Of a DNA stretch of 64,000 bases, positions 21,036 through 31,748 are shown one piece after another (the stretch's first letter is position 1; each line of letters begins with the position of its first letter). A program made the position numbers and the translations under genes. The notes beneath the pieces are model-generated. The model saw nothing but the letters and a program-made list of their open reading frames with translations. It did not search any database and was not told the origin of the DNA. The stretch comes from Ophiocordyceps camponoti-saundersi (nom. inval.) (lineage: Eukaryota; Ascomycota; Sordariomycetes; Hypocreales; Ophiocordycipitaceae), in NCBI GenBank assembly GCA_003339415.1, contig PDHQ01000005.1, forward strand, positions 1 to 64,000. The letters run 5' to 3'.

Positions 21036-23081
21036 GGTTTGATGGGTTTTTTTTTTCCTTCTCTTGCTTCAAGGGCTGGATCGAGTTGATACGTGAGATG
21101 GAAGATGATCAGCTTCTCTGTCTAGATATATATATATACAGATATATATATATATATACAGATATGTATATATATCAACATATAGTACTATACCACGTAG
21201 TTATACAACAAACCCATCCTTCCAACATCTCAGATCCCCAGAACCCATCTCCCTCATTCCCTCCATCCCCTCAAAATCCATCACCAAAAACAAGGATCAC
21301 GGACAGAAAACAAAAAAAGGGGGGGGGGGGGAAGAGTCTCGCTACGGAGCGCGAGTGGCGTCGACACCTTTCCCCTTCCACCCCAATGAACGCCGTAATG
21401 GAAATGAAGGAAACGAATGACGAGAAACAAAAAGCAAAGGATCAAAGCTCGTTTCTCCCCGACCGGAAACACAAGCTTCATCAACGCCTTCAACTCCGAA
21501 CACATTAGACTTAATCCTCATCCCTTCCATCTCCGAAAGGGACTTGAAGCAGGTTACGAAGGACATCTTTTCAAGGAGCTACATACGGTTTAGAATGGTA
21601 ACATGAGATGACCAGCGTACATACACGCTGTAAGAAGCTCTCTTCTTATTCCTCAGTACGAGAAGAAAAAAAATTAGGAAGAGCTCATGCAAGCCATCCA
21701 GTGACACCCCAGCTCCGTCACCAACTGACAGGCAGCCGTTAGACCAGTCCCCAGCTTCACCACCAAGACCTATCTCGACAGCAACAGTAACCAAACGTGC
21801 CCACCGAGAGTGCCGGACCCCATGTCTTTCATCCAGGAAGTGGTTTCGCCGACTCAAGACTCCCCCCCTTCCCCCCCCGGGAGACACCATCACCACCATC
21901 ATCATCATCCAATACTCCTCCTCGATCGTCCAAGTAACCATACATCGACAGAAAAGCAGAAGAGGACAAGAAGAAGGCCTGTGGTAACTTGCAGACGCCA
22001 CCCATTTCACAAAAAGGGGGGGTCCGCGAAGGAGAAAGAAGAACCAGGAAAGAAAAAAACAACATCCCACCCCCCTTCCGAGAAGCATCGGGCTTCGTTC
22101 GATGCTCGTAAGCGATCCAAGAAGCCAGAATCTTCATTTCAAGGATGTAGCCGTTGACAAGAGGCACACCCCTGAATATGACCATGTCTTGCCATGGCCT
22201 TGCGTAGAAACATTCATCTCAGCCTCCCAGTTTCAGTCATGAACCTCACCACTCCTCCACCAAGTCTTACAGCAGTACTCTGCTCCTTCGAGCTCGTATC
22301 TTGAAGAGAAAGAGTGAACATCTTCGGCGGGAGACAATCCTTCACCCCATCTTCCTCCTTCTGAAGGGGAAAAACCCCCTGTCCCTTTCCCAATTCTTCC
22401 AATTCCCCCCCCCTTTTAAACATTAGGACATGCTGCAAGCTCCCGCTTCTTCCGAGGCCGATTGGCCTCCTCGCGGAACGGCGCACCAGGCCCCACGGAT
22501 GCTGACCCCCTCCCCCCCGTCTCGGCTGCTCACCTTGAGCTGGACTGAGATTTCAAAAGCTTGAACCGTACATGCGGTTCTCGTGCTACCAGCTCTCGCG
22601 TCCGTCGGTCCTGTCGTGCCCCGTCGTCTGCGCCATCTGGTTCGTCAACATTGCGAGTGGCGCCCCTCTGCCCTTCCTTTCAGGGGGGGGAACGTCAGGT
22701 CCGGTCCCCGAACAGCTCTGGCCTTACAAGTGCCGAGGGCCCACGACGATGCCCGCTGTCAGCCCTCTCTCCCCAGATCCCCAGTCGTTGTTGTGCCCAT
22801 CCGACGGCTTGGGTCGAGGCCGTACCCCCCTCCCTCCGTCCCCCCGGCGTCGTGTCATAGCCAGGGAAAGATTAAAACCGAAATAAGCCGTATCTGCGTC
22901 TGAGATTGTTATATCATAAATAGCCGTAGAATCATCATCTTGGCCGCTAGACAGGTCAGATCAAAAGAAGCTCGTCGATCCTCCTGTCCCCCCTCAGGAA
23001 ATCCAGCTGCTGGTTGATCACCTACCAACCCCCTTCTACTCCACCTCATAATTATCCTAAGCCTCCATCATCGGATACGTC
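21036..23081. other. divergent promoter region, P450 / NRPS-like
   Basis: About 2 kb between two divergent genes. It holds an AT-rich repeat of ATATATAC/GATATATA units (21124-21176), a G12 run at 21317-21330 and C-rich tracts. Short overlapping frames at 22561-22903 have no family features. No gene supported; shared regulatory sequence for the flanking pair is likely. Confidence 0.5.
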
Positions 23082-26000
23082 ATGTCAGGTTCAGAGGCAG
23101 GGGCAGAGGACCGCGCCGAAGCGTTCGGCGCGGAACCCATCGACCTAGACCTCACCCTCTGGGACCTCCTGGACCGATCGGCAGCCTCCTTTCCTGACAG
23201 AGAGGCCCTCGTCTCCCTCTGGCAGCCGGCAGACGTGGACGGCTCCCCGCCGCCTCACCCTGGGCCCGTCCAGCAGAGGCCGGCCTGTCTCAGATGGTCC
23301 TATCGTTTCCTCCGCCAGAGAGCCGATGGCCTGGCACGGACGTTCTCCAGTCTTGGCTGCGCCCCCGGCATGCACCTTGCCGCCGTCCTCTGGAACTCTG
23401 CGGAATGGGCCCTGCTATTCTGGGCCGCTGCCAGGCTCGGCATGTGCTTCGTACCCCTGGACCCCCGGGCAGGGGTCGACGTCCGTCTCATGCTGTCCAT
23501 CGTCAGCCCAGACGTCCTCGTTGTCCAGGATGCAGAACTGACCGATGGCTTGCTTTTCGGGCCTGGCCAGCTCCGAACGCCGTCCATTCGTATAATCTGC
23601 TCGAGTCGGCTGCTCACAGGCTGGCTGCCGCTGGAGCGATTGACACGGCCCCTTTCTGCAGCTCCTGACTCGCCGCCCGTCGTCATCGATGGGGAAGCGG
23701 AGACGATTGGCCGGCCTGAAGACGCCGCCGCCCTCGTCATCTTCACCAGCGGCACTACGGGAGGCCCCAAGGGCTGCCCTCACAGCTGTCGGAACCTCGT
23801 AGCGCAGACGCACGACTTCGACCCGAAGCGCAGCATCGACCGCTGGCTCGTTCACACGCCCGTGAGCCACATATTCGCCATCAACAATGCACTCCGAGCG
23901 TGGCGGACCGGCGACACAGTCGTCTTCCCTTCTAGCTGCTTCGATGTCGGCTCCACGGCGCGAGCCCTGGCTCAGGGGGAGTGCACCATCATGTCCGCCA
24001 CGCCCACGCTGGTCAAGGTTTTACTGGAGCATCAACACCTGGCCGACAGCCCGGTCCTGAGCCTCTCCATGGTGACCATGGCGGGAACTTGCGTCAGTCC
24101 CGACGACATCTCCCTCTGTCGGCGTGGACTAGGGGCCAGGGATGTCATCCAGGCATACGGGATGAGCGAAGGGGGCCCCCTGGTAAGTTGGACGAGGCGA
24201 GACCCCATGCTCGCCGACGGCCACCACCCTGGGGTGGGCAAGGTCCTCCCCGGCGCGGCGGTGCGCATCTGCAGACCCGGCAGTCGACACGTTCTACGAC
24301 GTGATGAAGTCGGAGAGCTGCACGTCAGTGGCGCGTCCGTCATCTCTCGCTACCTTGCCGGGGCCGACAACGCCTTGTTCTATGCAGATGCTTCCGGTAC
24401 CTGGCTCATGACAGGGGATCGGGCAAGTATGGACAGCAACGGCGTCATTTACCTCATGGGCAGATACAAGGATCTGCTGATTCGAGGCGGCGAAAATGTC
24501 CATCCGGCCCGCATAGAGGCAGCTTTGGCCGAGTCTCCGGGCGTACAGGTAAGTCTCTCTTCCATCACTGGCCGAGGACCCTCCAGGTGACGACAAGTTG
24601 CCCAGGCTCAGGTGGTCGCTGTCCCAGACAACATTGCCGGACAGCTCGCCGTCGCCGTCGTCAGCCTCCCTGAGGGTGTTTCCAAAGCACAGCTGGCAGA
24701 AAAGGCAAGGAGACTCGGACCAAAGTACGCCGTCGACGCCGTATATACGCTCGACGAGCTCGGTCTCGATAAAATGCCCGTGACGTCGCTGGGGAAGCCT
24801 AGAAAGGGGCTCCTCCGGGAGGCTGTCATGGCTTTCTGTTCGCGAGACAACAGTGCTCCGGGGCTTGAAGAACTAAACGACGCACTGGCAGGGACCTGGG
24901 AGAAGATGACGGGAAGCCGGCCGTCAAGCACGGATCGTTTCGCCGGTTTCGCTGACAGCATTATGCTGCTGCGGTACTGCGACGGCGTGTTACGTCGGAC
25001 TGGTAAGCGTCTTTATGTCCAGGATCTGGCCATGCACGACACCGTCGCAAAACAGGCGAGGCTGTTGCTCGACAGAGAAGCCAGGGAACCGGCGGCCCCT
25101 GACACTGATTGTGAAAGCCGAATCAGCTGTCTGAGTGACAGTCTGAACACCACACGAACTACCGCGTTTCCACCACAACATGAGGGTTGCGACTCCGAGC
25201 TTCGAGCGGCGGCCAAAGAGATGATCAAGTCGCGAGGCTTGAGAGACTGCGAGGTAGAAGCCATTCTTCCAATCAAACACGCTTTTCATCGCATGGTAAC
25301 CGGGCAGCGGGCGCGTTCCTTTTTCCTGCGCGTCGTCTTCCGAGTGGACGACGCGGACGAGGCGCAGGTTCGTCGGGGCGTCGAGAAAGGCTTGAGAATC
25401 CGACCCGTCTTTAGAACGGTCGCTTGCCATTCACCCGGCGGCGCTCCTTTCCATGCCGTCATCAGATCGCATCAGCAGCTATTTGATAGGCAGATTCGAA
25501 ACCATGGAGTAGATGGCGAAGAGGAGGCCCAAGAGCTCTATTCCAACGACGAGTTGACACTAAACAACGAAGGCTTCATGTTCAGCGCCGACATCATCAC
25601 ATCCAGGGCAACGGGCCGGCTATATCTGTCGCTCACATACAACCACTCCGTTGTAGACGCCATCTTTCTGTTAGAATGGCATCGAGACCTGGGCCAACTG
25701 ATAGGCCAGCGCCATGACTGGACTGTCGACGATAGAAGCCGCTACGGCCACTGGGTAGATCTCTTCGTCCGGTATCAAGACAGCCTTCCAGCACGAGCTT
25801 GCGTCTCCTTTCACGTTGGGAGGCTTCGTGGTATCTCGAGATTGGGGCGTATGCTATGGCCTCCACAGAGGGCACCGGGATGGATCATCTCCAACGACGA
25901 AGGCTCGCACCATGCCGAAGCCCGGCGCCGCATCCGAGAGCAAGTCTGGCAGGGAACATGGACCGAAAGGGCATCGGAATTTCGCTACCCACGGCGAAGT

Positions 26001-26772
26001 CGAGTAGTCTGTCTGCCGGCGCTTCCGGAAATGCGACGCGCATGTGGCATCGAACCGGCAGTGTTGGCCAAGTGTGCCGTTATCATCTTCAATACGCTGC
26101 AGACTGCCTCTCCCTACGCCGTCTTCACCTCGTGGGAGACGGGACGATCCTGGCCTTTTCTTCCCTACTGGACTCAGAGTCTTCTACCGCCTCCGGCGAG
26201 CATCGACGGGCCGACGACAGAGTGGGCACTCAACGTGATCGAAGTGATGGAAGGGGAGACGATTCACGACTTCTTCCAGCGAATGACTCTCGAACACGAG
26301 GAGGCGTCCAGATATCAGCACGCTCCTTGGGATAAGATCGTGAGGGAGCTAAGAGAAGAGGGCCAAGCCGCGGTAGAAGCCTCGTTCCGCCAGTCCTTTG
26401 TCTGGGACGTCAGCATGGGCATGCCCCTGACTGGCTCGGGCGACCAAGCCGGAGCCGTATTGCATCCGACGGCCAGACATGACTGGGCCGACTTGTGAGT
26501 TTCCTTCGCCGCCTTCCAAGCGCCTGAAAGATGATCTCTCCGAAAGATGATGATGCTGACGGATGATCGATAGCGGCTTCTGCTGGAACATGTTCTCCGC
26601 CGGCCGAGACGCCATTTTCTTCATTGCTTCGTGGGACACGGCACAGATGAACGTGGACGAGGTAGAGCAGCACTGCGATAACATGGCCGAGGTTATGAGG
26701 CGACTGGCGCGAGACTCCAATTGGGACAAGACCGTCGGTGAGGTCTTTGCATCGGAAAGACAGTCTCACTAA
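23082..26772 (+). CDS. NRPS-like synthetase, A-T-C architecture
   Basis: Single-module adenylate-forming enzyme. Exons 23082-24548, 24606-26494 and 26574-26772 give 1184 aa. The A domain (about 25-560) has the P-loop IFTSGTTGGPKG (220-231), AYGMSEGG (358-365), WLMTGD (441-446), RYKDLLIRGGENVHPARIEA (461-480) and the A10 motif PVTSLGKPRK with its catalytic-type lysine near 553-556. A carrier domain follows, with candidate phosphopantetheine serine S607 in GFADSI. The C-terminal part (about 690-1184) is condensation-like: YNHSVVDA (843-850 region; His836, Asp840) corresponds to HHxxxDG with the first His and the Gly changed. The enzyme would activate a carboxylic acid, tether it and pass it to an acceptor held by the C-like domain. 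The substrate cannot be read with confidence. The frame agrees at both junctions. The P450 is its likely partner. Confidence 0.9.
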
Positions 26773-27000
26773 AGGAGGGACTCATCGTTGGTCTCTGCGG
26801 TGAAGGTTGTGTTGGTGAAGAAGAAGCTACGGAAGGAAATCGATAGCATCGTACCTTCAAGTTATATGAATCCCGACTGGATCCCGTGACTTGAGCCGCA
26901 ACCGACGTCGGCTACCTCAGCCTACCTGTATTTACCTATTCTCGATGCCTCCCCAGATACCAGCAACTGACGGGCCTCGTTCCATCTCCGAAGCATCCCC

Positions 27001-28088
27001 CTAATATTCACCGACGTCCTCATCCTCATCCTCCCCACCGCTGCGACCCAGCTCGCCCTGCTCCTCAAGAAGCCACCAGACCAAAGCCGCCCTGAAGAAG
27101 GCCAACATAGCCATGCCCATGAGCATGACCACGCCGCTGACGACAGCTCCCTTGACGACCTGGCTGACGCTGTGGGTGAAGATCAAGATCCACATGGCGA
27201 GCGACGTAGCCATCGTCAAGACGATAATCAGCGCCTGAAAGTAAAGAATAGCAACAGTCGACAGCACCCGCGTCTCGTGAAGGGCTAGGACGCCGACGCA
27301 AGTGGCGAGCATGATGCCGAGGCCCATGTCGACATACTTCCATGGCCTGCCATTTACGTGATCAGCATACACGAGAAGGGAGGAGAAATCATCTCTGGAG
27401 TTTGTTGCACGCACATTGCCTCGTCCTTGAAATCCACCTTGCCCTCGTCGACGATAGAGCAGTAAAGAAAGCCGCTGAAGACAGTGAGGATAACGACGCA
27501 CTGGCCGACGAGCACAGCGCCGTGAGTAGTCGTATTGACGGTCCATCGGTTCCGCCCAGGTCGGAACCGAGTCGGGCCCAGCTTAATCGCAGGCGTCGTC
27601 GAATCCTGCTGCGACAAAGCCCCGGGGGCTCCCTCAGCCTCCCCATCGGAAGAACCAGCCCGCAAAGGCGGGAAGGGCGTCAACGGCGACTCCTTGGCCG
27701 CCGACTCCGAAGAGGGCGTCGACTCCAACCAGCTAGGCGCCCTGCCAGCGCGCGCCGGCCCGTCCGTCGCAGCGCTGGAGTTGCGTCGCGACTTTTGACC
27801 AACGGGAAGAAGACGCCAAAAGTCGTCGACCGGCGCTGCAGCGGTGGGCGAAGTCGGCACCGCAGAAGCAGCGGCAGCAGTAGTAGAACCAGCGACGGCA
27901 GCAGTAGAAGCAGCGGCCGATCGCGAAGAAGCGGCGGCTGAAGGCGCGGGAGAAGGTGTCAACGACTGCTGCGTCTCTCGCGATGACTTGGGGGTAACGG
28001 TTAAGCGCTTCCTGCGCGCCATCTTCTTACTCTCCTGTCGGGGTCGAAGCGTCGAGCCCCCCTCGCCTCCCTGATCGGTGTCGACCAT
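27001..28088 (-). CDS. multi-pass membrane protein, unknown function
   Basis: Not recognised. Exons 28088-27415 and 27346-27001 (68-nt intron, TGCTGATC branch) give 339 aa. The first ~180 residues are basic then low-complexity (Ala, Ser, Thr, Pro), beginning MVDTDQGGEGG and RRKRLTVTPK, with no signal peptide. The C-terminal half holds about four hydrophobic helices: AVLVGQCVVILTVFSGFLYC, the segment after the junction (DMGLGIMLATCVGVLAL), VAILYFQALIIVLTMATSLA and VVSGVVMLMGMAMLAFFRA. The chain ends acidic (GGEDEDEDVGEY). The start at 28088 was chosen over upstream frame because it is the first ATG without intron-like sequence. It sits tail to tail with the NRPS-like gene and head to tail with the peroxin. 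Confidence 0.75.
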
Positions 28089-28556
28089 GATGTCTTCAGG
28101 CGCAGTGCTGTCTCTGATGGTTATCCACGTCCGTCGTCGGCAGAAGCTCTGCGAAGAGAAGAAAAAGTGAGGAAACGAAGAAGCTAGACTCACGATTTTG
28201 AAATATCCTCGCCGCGTTGCTTCGTCGCAGAGGTTTGAATCGCGTGAGCTTTCTTTAACAACTGGAGGCTGAGGCCAACGGCGGTTGCGGTTTGGGGGAA
28301 AAGCAGGTAGGCTGCGAACTTCAACAGCTGATTCAGGGAGACCAACTGAATGACCACTCTGCCAGCTGGCGGATGGGAAAAGAAACCAACTTGCACTGAA
28401 AGCGCGTTTGCATTACGCCCTCAGGCCCTTCTTCGTAACGCGTTGCTCCGGTCATAGTGGAAACGTCGTTTGAGCTGACAGGCTTATGAGAGAGACCGTA
28501 TAACCGAAGGGAATTCACAAATGCAATCAGTAGGAAACTAAAAAGTAAGAGAAGCT
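28089..28556. other. spacer between two minus-strand genes
   Basis: About 470 bp, no gene supported; it should hold the promoter of the membrane-protein gene and the 3' end of the peroxin gene. Confidence 0.5.
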
Positions 28557-30422
28557 TCATTCGAGATTCATTCGCGCTTCGTCGCCTATCCCCCATTGGC
28601 CACCATCCTTGCCCTGCTTCTGCAGTTCCAGCTCGACCTCCAAACCCAAGCCACTCGCGCTGTCGTCGCAGATTACATCGCCTTCGCTCCGTCTCGAACG
28701 ATCCCTCTCTGTAGAAGTACGTGACCGATCAGCCGTTCGTTTGCGCAGCGAACTGGGCCAAAATGACGACTTGGACACCGTCGAGTGAACCGAGGCGGCG
28801 TCATCGGCCGCTTTGACGCTGGCATCGTCGGCAGCGGTCTGTTCGGGCCCGGTGAGTATCGGCTCGGCTACCTGAGGGGTAATCATCTTCTCGTTCATCG
28901 TGCTGTAGCGTTGTGTGTGCGGGCCGCCGGTAGGACTGCTGGCTCCCTCCCGCTCCGATTCGACCTCGGACGGATCTACCTCGACCAGCTCGGCGTCGCG
29001 ATACCACTTCCGCCGGCGCGTCCATTTGCCCCAGCCATCCTGGCCTCTGCGTCCAAATTGCCACTGCGAGGGAAGGGTCGGTTAGAAAGGGATTTTACAG
29101 AAAAGAACAAGATCATGATTCCGTCTCACCTTGTTATCGTAGTAAACCCAGCCATTCTTCCCCTCGTCGCCGTCGTAGTCGACAGACTCGTGCTCGTCAG
29201 CAACTCCATCGACCCGCCAGCGGCTTCCCGGAACCCAGCGCCAGCGCATTTGGCTTCCGTCCTCGACGTCAGGCAGATCAAAGTCGTTCTTGGCAGGTGC
29301 CGAGTTGTTGTGCTCGTCGGACCAAGCCGGACGCTCGTAGGCGAAGAGACTGGATGTCCAGCCGAGGCCCATCCATCGCCGTTGATTCTCGAAAACGGAA
29401 AACGTGAATTTAACGCCCGGATTCTGGGCGCCCCCCAGGCGCAAGGCCTTGGCCCGCATAGTCGCATTGAGCTTGCCGGCGTCGGCAGCCATGCCTGATG
29501 TGAGCCTCGGCTTGTGGCCCTTGGTCGGACGGTCGAAGCGCAGACCGGTTATGGCGGCGGCCAGCCAGCGAACCGTCGCGCTCCTCCAGAGTAAAGTTCG
29601 TGACACACGCATGACCCTCGCGTGCCATGTCAAGGCCAAGGTGCCGGCGACCAGGATGACGCGCCTTGTAGTGATGACTCTCCAAGGCGGCATGGCGAGG
29701 GCTAGCCAAAAGGGTGTGACGACGACGAGGCGGACGAACATGGCGGTCAGAGCGGGCTTCGTGGTTGCGCTCGTAGCCGTCCTCTGGGTGCTGAGAAAGT
29801 CGGTCATATGAAGGAGAGGCTCCATCAGGACGTTGCAGCGGCCGGTGAATTCCTTGAGCGTGTCGACGATGTCGTCGAGAGTCTTCTGATTCTTGGGGTT
29901 GGGGACGTGAGGGTGGTTCGGCTGCTTGGTCTTGCCGGAATCGTTATTACCGTCCTTGGCCGTCGTAACTTCTTTGGGCTGACTAGCAGGCTCACTCCAG
30001 CCGCTGCTGCTCAACGGACTGAAGCGACGACCGTACATGCCACCGATGAATATGAGACCGAGAAGGACGGGGCCGGCTCTCCGGATGACGACATCGCCGT
30101 AGAGGCAGACGGCCCAGAAGGCGGAGAGAAGTAAGAAGCTCTGCCAGGGATCGGAGGAGCTCCAGGTGAGCAGACCAGCGAGTTCGTTGAGCAGAAGGAT
30201 GAAGGGATGACTATAGGCCAGGGCACGAGTGACCTGAGGCGGAGTTGCGAGGAGTAAAGGGCTTTTCTGGTGGACGAGGATGGTGGACCGGCGCGGTGAT
30301 CGAGAAGGTGTGCTAGCCGAGAGGGTGACGGGGGAGAAGGCGGCGAAGGTCGGGGGCAAGCCCGTGGTGCTTTGCGCATCTTGAGCCGAGGACGGCACAG
30401 CGCCGTCGTCGCGAGCAGACAT
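28557..30422 (-). CDS. peroxin of the Pex23/Pex24/Pex30 family, dysferlin domains
   Basis: Integral membrane protein of the peroxisome/ER contact family that controls peroxisome size, number and biogenesis. Exons 30422-29130 and 29063-28557 (66-nt intron, TTCTAACC branch) give 599 aa. The N-terminal half has hydrophobic segments (AYSHPFILLLNELAGLLTW, SFLLLSAFWAVCLYGDVVI, PVLLGLIFIGGMYG, and FVRLVVVTPFWLALAM). The C-terminal half has a DysF module: FTFSVFENQRRWMGLGWTS with LFAYERPAWSDE, then MRWRWVPGSRWRVD, GWVYYDNKWQFGRRGQDGWG and KWTRRRKWYRDAELVE, the last two joined by the splice. The tail is Ser/Asp/Glu-rich. The frame opens upstream, but only a GTG precedes, so ATG at 30422 is the start. 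Which paralogue (Pex23, 24, 28-32) cannot be decided here. Confidence 0.92.
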
Positions 30423-30947
30423 GAGCGAGCCCACGGAAGACAGCCAGGGTAGGTCCTGCGGTCGTCAGCGCGGGTGGCGACGTTGCGTCGCAAAGGGAGA
30501 GGAGACCAGGACAAAAAGGTGGCGGCTCAGCCGTGCCCCACTAGGATGCGGAGGCGAGACGTTTCGGCAAGGGCCATGACGAGCATCTCAGTCAAGGAGG
30601 ATATGAAGGAGGATGAGGCGAGGAGGGAGTAGAGGAGAGGGAAGAGAGGGGAAGGAGAGGGAAGAGAGGAGGAGGAGAGCAGAGGAGTAGAGAAGGAGAG
30701 GAGGCGGAAAAAGAAGAAGGCCGAGGTGACTTACGATAGCAGCCATTAATAAGACGCGAGGTAGGCCCAAGTCTTGCCTCTCAGGCGGCATCGGAGGACG
30801 CAGCCCGGGCTAGCATCGACAGACGTAGGGAAACGAGAGAGATGGAAGAGACAGGTGGGATGGAGAGAAGGATGGGTAAGTAGGTAGGTGTATCCGTCTG
30901 TCGGTCTGTCTGTCTGTATTGAGGACAGCATACATAGACACGATGCC

Positions 30948-30978
<31 letters not shown>

Positions 30979-31435
30979 CCCCTCCCTCTCTCTGTCTGTC
31001 TGTCTTGTCTCCGGAGCGGAGGCCCGGAGGAACGGACGGGGCCCGGGCGGCTGCGGATAATGATGATGACATGTCATGTGGATCACACGCCAACGACAAA
31101 CAGGCTTCCCGCGCGCAGCCGAAGGGGACGAGCTCCTATTTTTTTTTGGCGTCCCATTTTTGTCTGTGTGTAGTGCGGAGAGAAGATGTGACGCTGTTGT
31201 CTCAGCTTGGCTTTGACTTCCGGGTACCTGCCACCACCTTGTCCGTGCCTCTTACACTCTCTCCTGGTGGAATCCGCAGTATATGTATAGGCATCGAGGC
31301 ACGGATATACATAGACGGATTCAACTTGTCATCGAGGAAGAAGAAACTCCCAAATGCACGTGTTCGTGTGCCGTACGGATATATCTACATATGTATGTAC
31401 GGATTACATAGACGTGATGCTCCAATTCCGATTCC

Positions 31436-31474
<39 letters not shown>

Positions 31475-31748
31475 CCCCCCCCCCCCCCCCCCCTCGCCCC
31501 GCCCCCCCCCCCCCGCCCCCCGCCTCATTCTCNNNNNNNNNNTCTGGTTTCCTACGTAAATTTTTTATACATCAAGGAACGATATCAAAGGCCGGGTTCC
31601 CCACTTCCCAGTCCCCCCCCCCCCCCCCCCCCCCTTTTTGAACCGTCGCTCGCCGGCAAACACCTCTTTACCTTGTCTATCCGTATAGCTTCATTCCCCT
31701 TGATGCGTCATCAGCACAAGGAAACCGACCAATCCTCACGTCTCGGCC
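30423..31748. other. intergenic with GA/CT repeats and assembly gap
   Basis: About 1.3 kb: GGA/GA-rich DNA (30600-30715), a TC microsatellite (30951-30978), then poly-C around ten N (31533-31542) and another poly-C at 31614-31634. No gene supported. Confidence 0.6.
31438..31634. other. poly-C tracts flanking N gap 31533-31542
   Basis: C runs with scattered G and T flank ten N, followed by about 70 bases of ordinary sequence and a second C run of about 22. Unreliable sequence around a gap. Confidence 0.85.

Noticed and set aside
22561..22903. Three overlapping short plus frames, one with a hydrophobic start
   Set aside because: No cysteine pattern, no family match, no consistent splice sites; probably promoter-side DNA.
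27001..30422. Membrane protein and peroxin as members of a PAL-NRPS cluster
   Set aside because: The peroxin is a core peroxisome gene and the other lacks any biosynthetic domain; proximity alone is not enough.
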